DNA from: Arsenophonus apicola
GTDB lineage: Bacteria > Pseudomonadota > Gammaproteobacteria > Enterobacterales > Enterobacteriaceae
NCBI RefSeq assembly: GCF_020268605.1
Contig: NZ_CP084222.1
Location: 1,302,001 to 1,366,000, forward strand
Length of the DNA: 64,000 nucleotides
Direction of reading: 5' to 3'
Shown here: positions 18,810-28,250 of the stretch, piece by piece
Position numbering within the stretch: position 1 is the stretch's first letter
Layout of the letters: each line of letters begins with the position of its first letter
The notes under the pieces: generated by a model
The model's input: the letters and a program-made list of their open reading frames with translations, nothing else
Told to the model about the DNA's origin: nothing
Databases searched by the model: none
Program-made: the position numbers and the translations under genes

Positions 18810-21800
18810 TTGTTTGATGCTAAGAGTGGCGAGATCAAACTAAGTGGGCAGGATAAACAGAATATTTCGACAGAACTATGTAAAGGATTGACTGCTTACT
18901 TAACCGTGGATCTGCCTAAGAATTTTATTATCAATAATAAGACGACTAGAGCTGCGGAAATGGGAATAGCAAAAAACGCTGTAGATCAATTTGAATTTGA
19001 TATTTATCGACTCAATCTTGATCCAGTTATGAAGAATGAAATAAGTTCATTGCTATCACTATTACCCGGTAAATCTGAATCAACTGCTCTGCCATTAACT
19101 GTAAAAGTAGGCGCAATTGATATTCAATTGGCAACTTTACAGCAAGCAGGTGCGCAGATTGATAACAAACTCGTTACCTCCCAGTCAGTTAATTTATTGT
19201 CTAATCATCCAGATAAATTGACTTTTGATGTTCAGCAGCTTAATGATTATTTGACCTTGGCGAATGGTACACGAGAGAATGCAGCACTGGTTAGCCTAAT
19301 TAAACAACAACTGCAGCGCTTAAATGCACAACATAGATTACTATCTAATCAACAAGATTTGGCTTCATCTGCTCTATTATTAGAAAGACTATCCGATATT
19401 AACCACGCGACTAATCTAGATAGGAGTTTTTGGTCTCGTTTTCGGCAAAATAGTATCAAATTACCTCGTTATGCCCGCATGATGAATAAAATCGGTTATG
19501 GTACCCAGGCTATTGGCCTATTCCAATTGGCTAATTCTACCCAGATGATGTTAGCAGAGCGACAGTTAGCACAATTAAGTGATGAGCAGCGAAGTACAAT
19601 TGATAAAAATATTATCATTGCCTGGAGTGCTGCTGGAGCCAATTTTAGTACTGATATTTTACAACCATTACTATTAAAAATGGCTTATAAAGCCACTGGT
19701 AGCTATAGTGTAGCCGGAACTTTTACTGGACGAGCGGCCATGCTTTTAAATATAGTTGCGACAGGTTTTGATGTTTATTATGCCTATGAAAGTTTTAGTC
19801 AACTGGCGACAGAACAAGATGCTGATGTTCGCCAGGATCTGATAGTCAATGGTACATTTTCATTGCTGGGTGCAGGTATTGGCGTTGGCACGGCGTTTGC
19901 TATTTTAGTTGGTTCATCAGTGGCCGGCCCTGTTAGTATTGCTATTGGTGCCGCATTAATGCTAGGCGGAATGACGTATAATGCGGTGCGAACAGTCGAG
20001 AAAATTAAACAAAAGATTAAATTAACTTCTGAGGAAGAATTTGAAACCGGTTTACAGGCGGCTTTGGGATTGAATTTATCATATGTAATAAAAAACAGAT
20101 TACAGCAACATCAGATAGCAGATACTTTTCAACGAGCGTTATTGGAAAAACAGCGCAATCAATTTGAAGATATACTTAAACCAGCAGGCTATAATTTACA
20201 TTTTTATATCGAAGAAGCACAGCAGGTTGAAGAACTGCCTTATTTTCATTTGATAGATAAACAGACAAATGAATATATTGTTGACCAGGATATTGAAGAG
20301 TTAATAATAGCAAAAAATACCAATTTATTTTCAAATTCAGTGACAACTTTATGGACAACTGACAATATTGATTTTGCGATAGAACAGAATAAAAGACGTT
20401 TTTCTGAAGCAGAAGTGAAACTAATTCTACGACAATTTCCCCATCGTTATGAGGTTGATCGAGTAAAAATAAAAGAATATATTCCCACTTCTTATGTAGC
20501 TACTGAGGAAATTATTTTATTGGCACAGGATCATGATAATATATTGTCAAATTTTGGCGATATTGCTGTTGAACAAAATAAAATATTTACTTCTAATAGT
20601 GAAAAATCAAAAGTACTCTATTTCACCGCATTAAATAATCCCTATGATCATAATTATGATCTTATTGAAAACTATCTGACAGAAACTTACCAGAAAGAGA
20701 AGATTTCCGCAGTAAGTTTTAATACAGCCAATGGTAATGATGTTATTATTGGATTAGATACACTAGTCAATCGATTTGAAATTTATAATGGTAAAAAAAT
20801 ATTTATTGCGGGTAACAAAGATGATATTTTTATTTTCAATAATAGGCAATTTGCAATTAATGAAATAAAACATCTTTATGCTAAAGAAGGTAATGATAGC
20901 ATTATTATCAATACCTTACCTATTCAACAAGATTTAGGCCTTATAGAGCCGGATTTTTCTATTTATAATAAACATAATGATACTAGTTTTTTTGGTAGTT
21001 ATATTGATTTAGCAAATAGTACTGTAAAATATTTAAAACGACCTTTTCACCAATTTGAGTATTCCTGGAATGTAATGAAAAATTTTATTAATAGTAGCAG
21101 TAATACTTCCCAGCTTGTTGCGTCTATTAATAATTTTGAAAATGCCCGTGGGCCTGATAAGGCACATAATATTATTATCGGTAATGAAAAAAATAATATT
21201 TTATCTGCTGGTAATGGGCATGCAATATTACATGGTGGCGAAGGTAATGATGCGCTTTTGTTAACTAAGCGCTATGCTAATGGCGGCAGTGGCGTTGATC
21301 GGTATGTTATTCAACGTTATAACTGGATGGATCATATAAAATTTTTACCTGACCATCGTTTTTATAATCAATGGGATGCAGAACAGCAAATTTTTATTAA
21401 TCCAAACCAACACAAGCCGCAATTTAAATTTAATCGATTGTTCGATTACCATTCTAACGTGGTTATTGATGAAGAAGGCGACAATGGTGAAACTATTGTT
21501 GAACTGGAGTATCAGTTAGATGAAATAAAATTATTTGCATTAAAAGATAGTGATGTCATCCTTAAAATTGAAATAGCGGTGCCATCTGAACTAAATAAAG
21601 TTGCTAAAAGTGATATCGAAATTAAATTAAAAAATGCCTATGGTTATCATAAAAATGGTAAGCATTTTTTAACTCATCAATATAATATCCTTACTCAGGA
21701 TGGCTTTATATTGACACCTTACTTACCTCAGTCAGCCAATTTACTTAACGCTCAACCAATATTATATGAAGCTATGTATGTTAGGCGTTTAGAGCGTCAT

Positions 21801-22967
21801 ATTACCGCGGCTCGACCCTATTTTGTTGCCATTGATTTGGCTAAAAATAGCATAGAAACTTATAAAAAGGTTTATCACTTACCAGATAATATTAGGCCTA
21901 TGCAAACCACATTGGAGGCGCTGGAAACAGTATTTTCCGGCGATCGGCATGATAATTATTTTTATAATATAAAAAGTGATAGCTATTTTCATATAACCAA
22001 AGGAGTGGATCATTATTATATTAGTGATATGTCAATATTAAATTTAGCCTCTATTTATATTACTTTTGATTATAGCAAAATAAATGAACATTATACTGAC
22101 AATGACAGGATAATTATTTATCTTGCTGAATATAGTGGTTATGATTTTTTCTTTGTTAATAACGAATTAGTACATAAAGATAAAAAAAATGATATAGCCA
22201 GAATAAAATTTATAAATTGGCAGCAATTAGAATCAATAAATATTCTAATTCAGGACAAAAATCAGCAAAAATTTAATATAACTTTGTCTGAGCAGGGTAA
22301 CTTTATAACACCATTGGATCCTATTCAGATGGCAACAGAACAAGATGATATTATTGTGTTGCCACTCGATTATCGCATAAATGACAAAATACTTGATGCC
22401 GGCGATGGTAATGATATTGTCACTGATGTTAGTGAAAAAGGGCATATTATAAAAGGCGGAAAAGGGAATGATATTATTACGGTTAAGGCGGGGAATAATA
22501 TTCTGCTTGATGGTGAGGGTGATGATGCACTCTATGGCGGTGATGGCGATGATATTCTTATCTCCACTAGCGGAAATGTTACTTTAGCGGCAGGAAAAGG
22601 CAACAATATTATTTTTATCAATCAGCTTAATGGCGACGTTAAAATTATTAATAATGGGGGTAAAGATACCATTATTTTACAGGATAAAAAGATAGCGGAT
22701 TATCAGATTGTGGATCACGATGGTAATCGCTCATATCTATCTACTGATGGTTTATCTAGCCTAGTGATCGAAGGTTATGACCAACAACATGCTGTTATTA
22801 ATGCGGCGATTGGTCAGGGAGAAACGCTCAATAATAGACAACTTGATAGTTTAATTGATTTTATAGCTGCGTTTGATCCTAATGGAGAGAATGGCAGCAT
22901 CAATTTAACTACTTATCTACCTACCTTTGATATTAATCTAGATTTTAGTGTTGCGACATTGATGTAA
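18810..22967 (+). CDS. TcdA/TcdB-like pore region and RTX C-terminus, fragment of toxin copy 3
   Basis: This 1,385-codon frame carries the pore-like region around residues 210-400, with the conserved LPRYARM, DVYYAYE and a hydrophobic Gly/Ala stretch ending GAALMLGGM. It is followed by the variable middle and two RTX blocks (GGEGNDAL, GGKGNDII, GGDGDDIL). The C-terminus after the repeats has the low-complexity, Asn/Leu/Thr-rich character seen in type I secretion signals. It is the only copy in which body and RTX tail are still one frame. It ends about 260 bp before ndh. Confidence 0.65.
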   Translation: MFDAKSGEIKLSGQDKQNISTELCKGLTAYLTVDLPKNFIINNKTTRAAEMGIAKNAVDQFEFDIYRLNLDPVMKNEISSLLSLLPGKSESTALPLTVKVGAIDIQLATLQQAGAQIDNKLVTSQSVNLLSNHPDKLTFDVQQLNDYLTLANGTRENAALVSLIKQQLQRLNAQHRLLSNQQDLASSALLLERLSDINHATNLDRSFWSRFRQNSIKLPRYARMMNKIGYGTQAIGLFQLANSTQMMLAERQLAQLSDEQRSTIDKNIIIAWSAAGANFSTDILQPLLLKMAYKATGSYSVAGTFTGRAAMLLNIVATGFDVYYAYESFSQLATEQDADVRQDLIVNGTFSLLGAGIGVGTAFAILVGSSVAGPVSIAIGAALMLGGMTYNAVRTVEKIKQKIKLTSEEEFETGLQAALGLNLSYVIKNRLQQHQIADTFQRALLEKQRNQFEDILKPAGYNLHFYIEEAQQVEELPYFHLIDKQTNEYIVDQDIEELIIAKNTNLFSNSVTTLWTTDNIDFAIEQNKRRFSEAEVKLILRQFPHRYEVDRVKIKEYIPTSYVATEEIILLAQDHDNILSNFGDIAVEQNKIFTSNSEKSKVLYFTALNNPYDHNYDLIENYLTETYQKEKISAVSFNTANGNDVIIGLDTLVNRFEIYNGKKIFIAGNKDDIFIFNNRQFAINEIKHLYAKEGNDSIIINTLPIQQDLGLIEPDFSIYNKHNDTSFFGSYIDLANSTVKYLKRPFHQFEYSWNVMKNFINSSSNTSQLVASINNFENARGPDKAHNIIIGNEKNNILSAGNGHAILHGGEGNDALLLTKRYANGGSGVDRYVIQRYNWMDHIKFLPDHRFYNQWDAEQQIFINPNQHKPQFKFNRLFDYHSNVVIDEEGDNGETIVELEYQLDEIKLFALKDSDVILKIEIAVPSELNKVAKSDIEIKLKNAYGYHKNGKHFLTHQYNILTQDGFILTPYLPQSANLLNAQPILYEAMYVRRLERHITAARPYFVAIDLAKNSIETYKKVYHLPDNIRPMQTTLEALETVFSGDRHDNYFYNIKSDSYFHITKGVDHYYISDMSILNLASIYITFDYSKINEHYTDNDRIIIYLAEYSGYDFFFVNNELVHKDKKNDIARIKFINWQQLESINILIQDKNQQKFNITLSEQGNFITPLDPIQMATEQDDIIVLPLDYRINDKILDAGDGNDIVTDVSEKGHIIKGGKGNDIITVKAGNNILLDGEGDDALYGGDGDDILISTSGNVTLAAGKGNNIIFINQLNGDVKIINNGGKDTIILQDKKIADYQIVDHDGNRSYLSTDGLSSLVIEGYDQQHAVINAAIGQGETLNNRQLDSLIDFIAAFDPNGENGSINLTTYLPTFDINLDFSVATLM

Positions 22968-23081
22968 ATACAATTATTAATAAATAAAAATTGAATATTA
23001 GGCTTTAGTGATTATTAACAATGACAGTTTTTTGTTTCATTTAATTATTAATAAGTAACGATGTAAAAATAACCAGCTAAA

Positions 23082-23095
23082 TTGATTTTAATCAA
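23082..23095. promoter_or_regulatory. FNR box upstream of ndh
   Basis: TTGATTTTAATCAA is a perfect match to the FNR consensus TTGAT-N4-ATCAA, centred about 137 bp before the ndh start. In E. coli ndh is repressed by FNR under anaerobic conditions, so the same regulation is inferred here. The rest of the 258-bp gap between the toxin and ndh is AT-rich with no open frame. Confidence 0.75.
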
Positions 23096-23225
23096 TTTAG
23101 GTATGAGCAAATAATCAACTATGTTATTCTTAGGCAAAATAAACTTTTTTTGAAAAATTATGCCATTTAAAGCTAATTATCAAATATATTTAAATAAGAA
23201 AAAATTATTTTAGGATAAGGTAGTT

Positions 23226-24530
23226 ATGATGACGCCAAAAACCAAGATTATCATTGTCGGTGGTGGGGCAGGAGGATTAGAACTTGCAACTAAATTAGGG
23301 CATAAATTAGGGCGCAAGCATAAAGCTGAAATTATATTAGTTGATCGTAATCAAAGCCATTTGTGGAAACCGCTACTGCATGAAGTTGCGGCTGGCTCTT
23401 TGGATGACGGCGTTGATGCGCTGAGTTATTTGGCGCATGCCCGTAATCACTATTTTCATTTTCAATTAGGTTGTTTGACAGATATTGATCGTGAAAATAA
23501 AACCATTAAGCTTGCAGCGATACATGATAAAGAAGGGCAATTATTAGTTCCTGAACGACAGCTAGATTTTGATATTTTAGTTATGGCGTTAGGTAGTGTA
23601 TCTAATGATTTTGGTACTGCCGGTGTAAAAGAACATTGTATTTTCTTAGATAACCCGAAGCAAGCACATCGTTTCCATGATGAAATGTTAAATTTATTTC
23701 TCAGTTACTCTGTGCGGCATAAACCGGATGATAAGATCAATATTGCGATTGTTGGTGGCGGTGCAACTGGAGTGGAATTGTCTGCTGAACTGTATAATGC
23801 TATCGAGCAATTAACGAGTTATGGTTTTGAAGGCTTGAATAAGGAAGCTCTTAATGTAACCCTGGTTGAAGCTGGAGAACGCATATTACCGGCTTTGCCT
23901 ATACGGATCTCTACAGCAGCTCATCATGAATTAACTAAATTGGGTGTGCGTGTTTTAACCCAGACTATGGTAACTAGTGCAGATGCTGATGGTCTCAATA
24001 CCAAATCGGCAGAAAAGATTAACGCCGATCTTATGGTTTGGGCGGCCGGTATTAAAGCACCTGATTTTATGCAGCAAATTGGTGGTTTAGAAACTAATCG
24101 AATTAATCAATTGATTGTTAAACCAACCCTACAAACGACACTTGATAGTACTATTTTTGCCATTGGTGATTGTGCCTCTTGCCCTAAAAAAGAGGGGGGA
24201 TTTGTGCCTCCACGGGCACAAGCTGCCCATCAAATGGCGACTTTATGTTATAAAAATATTCTGGCATTACTAGAAGGTAAAGAGTTAAAAGAGTATGTCT
24301 ATAAAGATCATGGCTCCTTAGTCTCATTGTCTCGTTTTAGTACCGTTGGCAGTTTGATGGGAAATTTAGTAGGCGGTGATATGATGGTTGAAGGAAAAAT
24401 TGCTCGTATAGTCTATATTTCACTTTATCGCATGCATCAGATAGCATTACACGGTTATATTAAAACTGGATTGATGATGTTAGTGGGTAGCATTAATCGT
24501 ATCATTCGACCGAGATTAAAATTACACTAA
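23226..24530 (+). CDS. ndh: Type II NADH:quinone oxidoreductase
   Basis: The 434-residue product matches E. coli Ndh over its whole length. It is a membrane-associated FAD enzyme that passes electrons from NADH to quinone without pumping protons. The FAD-binding VGGGAGGLE motif lies at residues ~9-18, the NADH-binding VGGGATGVELS near 174-184, and AIGDCASCP near 315. The C-terminal RMHQIALHGY amphipathic region is kept. The start ATG follows an AGGATAAGG-type site. A perfect FNR box upstream implies oxygen control. Confidence 0.97.
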   Translation: MMTPKTKIIIVGGGAGGLELATKLGHKLGRKHKAEIILVDRNQSHLWKPLLHEVAAGSLDDGVDALSYLAHARNHYFHFQLGCLTDIDRENKTIKLAAIHDKEGQLLVPERQLDFDILVMALGSVSNDFGTAGVKEHCIFLDNPKQAHRFHDEMLNLFLSYSVRHKPDDKINIAIVGGGATGVELSAELYNAIEQLTSYGFEGLNKEALNVTLVEAGERILPALPIRISTAAHHELTKLGVRVLTQTMVTSADADGLNTKSAEKINADLMVWAAGIKAPDFMQQIGGLETNRINQLIVKPTLQTTLDSTIFAIGDCASCPKKEGGFVPPRAQAAHQMATLCYKNILALLEGKELKEYVYKDHGSLVSLSRFSTVGSLMGNLVGGDMMVEGKIARIVYISLYRMHQIALHGYIKTGLMMLVGSINRIIRPRLKLH

Positions 24531-24572
24531 TTTACGCTGAGTATTATTAATAGCTCTAGATTTGATATTAAC

Positions 24573-24607
24573 CATTGCGTCTTATTTTAATTAAATAAGA
24601 CGCAATG
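24573..24607. terminator. Long hairpin between convergent ndh and mfd
   Basis: A perfect 15-bp stem (CATTGCGTCTTATTT and its complement) with a 5-base loop lies between the ends of ndh (+) and mfd (-). The position suggests a bidirectional terminator, although neither side has a long T tract. Confidence 0.6.
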
Positions 24608-24614
24608 AATTAAT

Positions 24615-27600
24615 TTATACTTGATGTGATTGAAAATCGGCTATTAATTGACCAACGAAAGAGAGCCTTTCAGTATAATTGCTTAGTGGTTTAACAAATT
24701 TCAATTTATTAGGCCCATCTAGCCGATAAATAGCGGGTGAATTTTGTAGTAATTCGATAAGAAAAGTGGCGTTGACTCTATTTTGTTCACTAAATTCAAT
24801 AAATCCGCCTTTTTCATGTGCTTCTATTCGTTTAATACCTAATGCTTGCGCATGTATCCGGATGGCAGTAGATTGGAGTAACTGCTTGCCTGCATCGGGT
24901 AGGCTACCGAAACGATCGATAAGTTCAATTTTTAACTCATCCAACTCATTGTCATGTTTGGCGCTAGCGATCCTTTTATAAAAAGATAATCTGAGATTGA
25001 CATCGGGTATGTAATCATCCGGCAGTAGTACCGGCATTCTTAACTCAATTTCAGTCTGTTGGCGGGTTAGCTCTTCTAAAGAAGGTTGTTTGCCTTGCTT
25101 TAACGCCTCAACGGCATTTTCTAGCAGTTCCATATAAAGTGTAAATCCGATAGTGGTCATCTGTCCGCTTTGTTCTTCACCAAGCAACTCTCCTGCCCCT
25201 CGAATTTCTAGATCATGGGTTGCTAATGCAAAGCCAGCACCAAGATCTTCCAGCGCTGCAATCGCTTCAAGCCGTTTTTGCGCATCGATGGTCATCGCTT
25301 TCGGCTGGGGTGTTAAGAGATAAGCATAGGCTTGATGATAAGAGCGACCAACTCTGCCACGTAATTGATGTAATTGCGCTAAACCAAAATGATCGGCACG
25401 TTCAATAATGATAGTATTAGCGCTAGGAATATCGATTCCTGTTTCAATAATGGTGGTGCAAATTAATACATTGAATCGCTGCCGATGGAAATCGGTCATC
25501 ACTCGCTCCAAATCTCTCTCACGCATTTGCCCATGGCCAATTACAAAACGCGCTTCAGGTACCAGCGACTCCAAACGCTGTTTGGCTTTCTCAATATATT
25601 TTACATCATTAAACAGATAATAAACTTGTCCACCACGCAATATTTCACGCAAAATGGCTTCCCGCACTATTAAGTCGTCATATTGACGAACAAAGGTTTT
25701 AACGGATAATCGACGAGAAGGAGGAGTAGCAATAATAGACAGATCACGCATGCCACTCATTGCCATATTAAGGGTTCGAGGAATAGGTGTTGCCGTTAAT
25801 GTCAGAATATCAACATTAGCTCGCATCGATTTAATTAACTCTTTGTGACGAACCCCGAAACGATGTTCCTCATCGACAATCAATAATCCAAGTGCTTTCC
25901 AACGAATATCATTTTGCAGTAATTTATGGGTACCAATCAAGATATCTATTTTTCCTTCAGCCGCTGCATTGATAATCTGTAGCTGCTCTTTGTTACTACG
26001 AAAGCGTGACAGCATTTCAATCCGTACTGGCCAGTTAGCAAAACGGTCGCGAAAATTATCGAAATGTTGTTGCGCCAGTAGCGTTGTTGGCACCAATACG
26101 GCAACTTGTTGATTATTGGTTATTGCCAGGAATGCAGCTCGCATCGCTACTTCGGTTTTACCAAAGCCAACATCACCACAGACTAAGCGATCCATGGCAA
26201 TTGGTTGGCACATATCACTTAAAACAGCATTAATAGCTTGTTCTTGATCGACGGTGGTTTCGAAGGTAAAACCTTGACAAAAAAGTTGATATTGCATTTT
26301 ATCGTGTTTGAAAGCAAAACCTGGCTTGATACTACGCTGAGCGTGAATATCTAACAACTCGGCGGCAACATCACGAATTTTTTCGGCTGCTTTTTGTTTC
26401 GCTTTAGTCCAGACATCACCACCTAATTTATGTAGTGGTGCACTTTCATCACTGGCACCACTATAGCGACTAATTAAATTTAGGGATGAAACAGGAACAT
26501 AAAGTTTATCATTGCCAGCATATGTTAGCACTAAGTACTCGGCTTGAATACCGCCCGCAGCTAAAGTGGTTAAGCCCTGATAACGCCCAACACCATGTTC
26601 AAGGTGAACAACGGGTTGTCCTGGTCGCAATTCGGCTAGATTACGGATCAATAGATCGGTATTAATGGCTTTACGTTGTTCGGTATGACGTTGAATAACC
26701 CGTTCACCTAAAATATCGCTTTCACAAATAAAGGCAATTTGTTGATCTTGATTAATAAACCCCTGTTCAGCCGCACCCACTGTAATATAAAAACCAGGTT
26801 TATGAGCTTCATGCAAGGTTTTAATCCTGGTGGGATCAATTTTTATCCGTGCCAGTAACTCTTGTACTGTTTCACGTCGCCCAGCGCTTTCGGCAGAAAA
26901 AACAATCCGCCCAGTAAAATTCTTACTGAATTGATCGAGCTTATTTAGTGGAGCTTTATTCTGCTGACTGATACTTAAATCAGGTAAAGCTAAGTAGGGC
27001 AAGTTGGTATAGCCTGCTTTTTGGGCAACCGATTCAACGGATATTTTAATACGCGGCCATGCTTTAAGGCCACGATTAAGTTGTTCGCTATTTAGCCAAA
27101 GTGTTTCAGGGGGTAGTAGCGGACGCATGGGATCAACTCGGCGACTCTCATAGCGCTGATAAGTGTCAGTCCAAAATCTATCAGTAGCGGCAGCTAAATC
27201 TTGGGTAATTAGCAATGTATTGGCAGGTAAATAGTCAAACAGCGAAGATAACGGCTGATTAAAAAAAAGAGGTTGCCAATATTCAATTCCTGCAGGTAGT
27301 ATTTTTTTACTGATTTGTTGATAAATATGCTCAGGATCACGGCGTACGTCGAAATGTTCTCGCCATTGGCTACGAAATAATTCAATGGCTTTATCATCAG
27401 TCGGGAATTCGTGAGCAGGCAGTAAATTTATCTGCTCAACTTCACTAATCGTAAGTTGGCTATCAACATCAAAAGTTCTTAAGCTATCGATTTCATCATC
27501 AAAAAAGTCAATCCGATACGGAAAGTCGCTACCCATTGGAAAGAGATCTAGTAACGCTCCACGTGTAGCATATTCACCATGTTCGAGCACTTGATCAACG

Positions 27601-28055
27601 TTTCGATAACCGGCTTTATCGAGATTATTACGCAATTTTTCACGTGCAAGTTTATCTTCTTTATGCATAACCAGGGCATTGCTGGTTAGAAAATCAATAG
27701 GGCAAACTTTTTGCATTAAGGTATTAACCGGAAGAATTAATAAACCTTTTGTCAGGGTTGGTAGTCGATAAAGGTTGGCTAACCGCGTTGAAATAATTTC
27801 TTGATGTGGTGAAAAACTATCATAAGGAAGCGTTTCCCAATCTGAAAGCATTGTGACTAAATTTGGCGAAAATTGTTGTATTTCATCACATAATTTTAAG
27901 GCATTATGCGTATCTTGAGTGATCAAAACCACAAGACCCGGATGGCGATCGACAATATCAGCACACTCAACAGCGGCTGCCGCGCCAATTAGACACCCCA
28001 AATGGCGAGTATCACCTTGCTGTTTGGGGAGTTGGTAATAATATTTTGCCGACAT
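24615..28055 (-). CDS. mfd: Transcription-repair coupling factor Mfd
   Basis: The 1,146-residue product is the same size as E. coli Mfd (1,148). Mfd is a DNA translocase that removes RNA polymerase stalled at lesions and recruits UvrA. Visible features are the UvrB-like N-terminal module, the RNA polymerase-interaction region with HLEHGVGRY (~480), and the SF2 helicase motifs: Walker A GDVGFGKTE, DEEH box, TATPIPRT and QLRGRVGRS. The start ATG lies divergently to lolC across a 195-bp gap. Nothing unusual was seen. Confidence 0.97.
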   Translation of the reverse strand: MSAKYYYQLPKQQGDTRHLGCLIGAAAAVECADIVDRHPGLVVLITQDTHNALKLCDEIQQFSPNLVTMLSDWETLPYDSFSPHQEIISTRLANLYRLPTLTKGLLILPVNTLMQKVCPIDFLTSNALVMHKEDKLAREKLRNNLDKAGYRNVDQVLEHGEYATRGALLDLFPMGSDFPYRIDFFDDEIDSLRTFDVDSQLTISEVEQINLLPAHEFPTDDKAIELFRSQWREHFDVRRDPEHIYQQISKKILPAGIEYWQPLFFNQPLSSLFDYLPANTLLITQDLAAATDRFWTDTYQRYESRRVDPMRPLLPPETLWLNSEQLNRGLKAWPRIKISVESVAQKAGYTNLPYLALPDLSISQQNKAPLNKLDQFSKNFTGRIVFSAESAGRRETVQELLARIKIDPTRIKTLHEAHKPGFYITVGAAEQGFINQDQQIAFICESDILGERVIQRHTEQRKAINTDLLIRNLAELRPGQPVVHLEHGVGRYQGLTTLAAGGIQAEYLVLTYAGNDKLYVPVSSLNLISRYSGASDESAPLHKLGGDVWTKAKQKAAEKIRDVAAELLDIHAQRSIKPGFAFKHDKMQYQLFCQGFTFETTVDQEQAINAVLSDMCQPIAMDRLVCGDVGFGKTEVAMRAAFLAITNNQQVAVLVPTTLLAQQHFDNFRDRFANWPVRIEMLSRFRSNKEQLQIINAAAEGKIDILIGTHKLLQNDIRWKALGLLIVDEEHRFGVRHKELIKSMRANVDILTLTATPIPRTLNMAMSGMRDLSIIATPPSRRLSVKTFVRQYDDLIVREAILREILRGGQVYYLFNDVKYIEKAKQRLESLVPEARFVIGHGQMRERDLERVMTDFHRQRFNVLICTTIIETGIDIPSANTIIIERADHFGLAQLHQLRGRVGRSYHQAYAYLLTPQPKAMTIDAQKRLEAIAALEDLGAGFALATHDLEIRGAGELLGEEQSGQMTTIGFTLYMELLENAVEALKQGKQPSLEELTRQQTEIELRMPVLLPDDYIPDVNLRLSFYKRIASAKHDNELDELKIELIDRFGSLPDAGKQLLQSTAIRIHAQALGIKRIEAHEKGGFIEFSEQNRVNATFLIELLQNSPAIYRLDGPNKLKFVKPLSNYTERLSFVGQLIADFQSHQV

Positions 28056-28101
28056 ATGGATTAATTAATTCTCATTGATAGAAATTGTAATACTTGTTTT
28101 G

Positions 28102-28130
28102 TTGACACTAAAACAAACGAAAAATAGTCT
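28102..28130 (+). promoter_or_regulatory. Probable promoter for lolCDE
   Basis: TTGACA at 28102-28107 and TAGTCT at 28125-28130 are separated by 17 bp, fitting a sigma-70 promoter about 120 bp before lolC in the mfd-lolC divergent gap. Confidence 0.5.
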
Positions 28131-28250
28131 AATCTGTTAAGTTAGATATAAAAAATCGTAAAACATTGGCTTAGGGTGGTTCCATTCAGTAACGCTACCC
28201 TTTATTATCGCCAAACACTTCGCTTTGGCAACAGAGGTATATCGGATTTC

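Larger units (their letters stand above)
14903..22967 (+). pseudogene. Toxin copy 3 (whole locus), interrupted by two frameshifts and two amber stops
   Basis: The reconstructed gene of about 8.07 kb begins with an ATG behind an AAGGA site 33 bp after copy 2. Breaks are a -1 frameshift in a run of eight T (15746-15753), TAG at 16285-16287, a -1 frameshift at about 18370-18385, and TAG at 18771-18773. The natural TAA is at 22965-22967. Overall layout equals copy 2, but sequence divergence is greater, the codon use is slightly less AT-biased, and the C58 active-site Cys is missing. The C-terminal half is a single uninterrupted frame of 1,385 codons. Confidence 0.75.

Noticed and set aside
24766..25673. 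Plus-strand frames opposite mfd
   Set aside because: They lie fully inside the well-conserved mfd gene and have no recognisable protein features.
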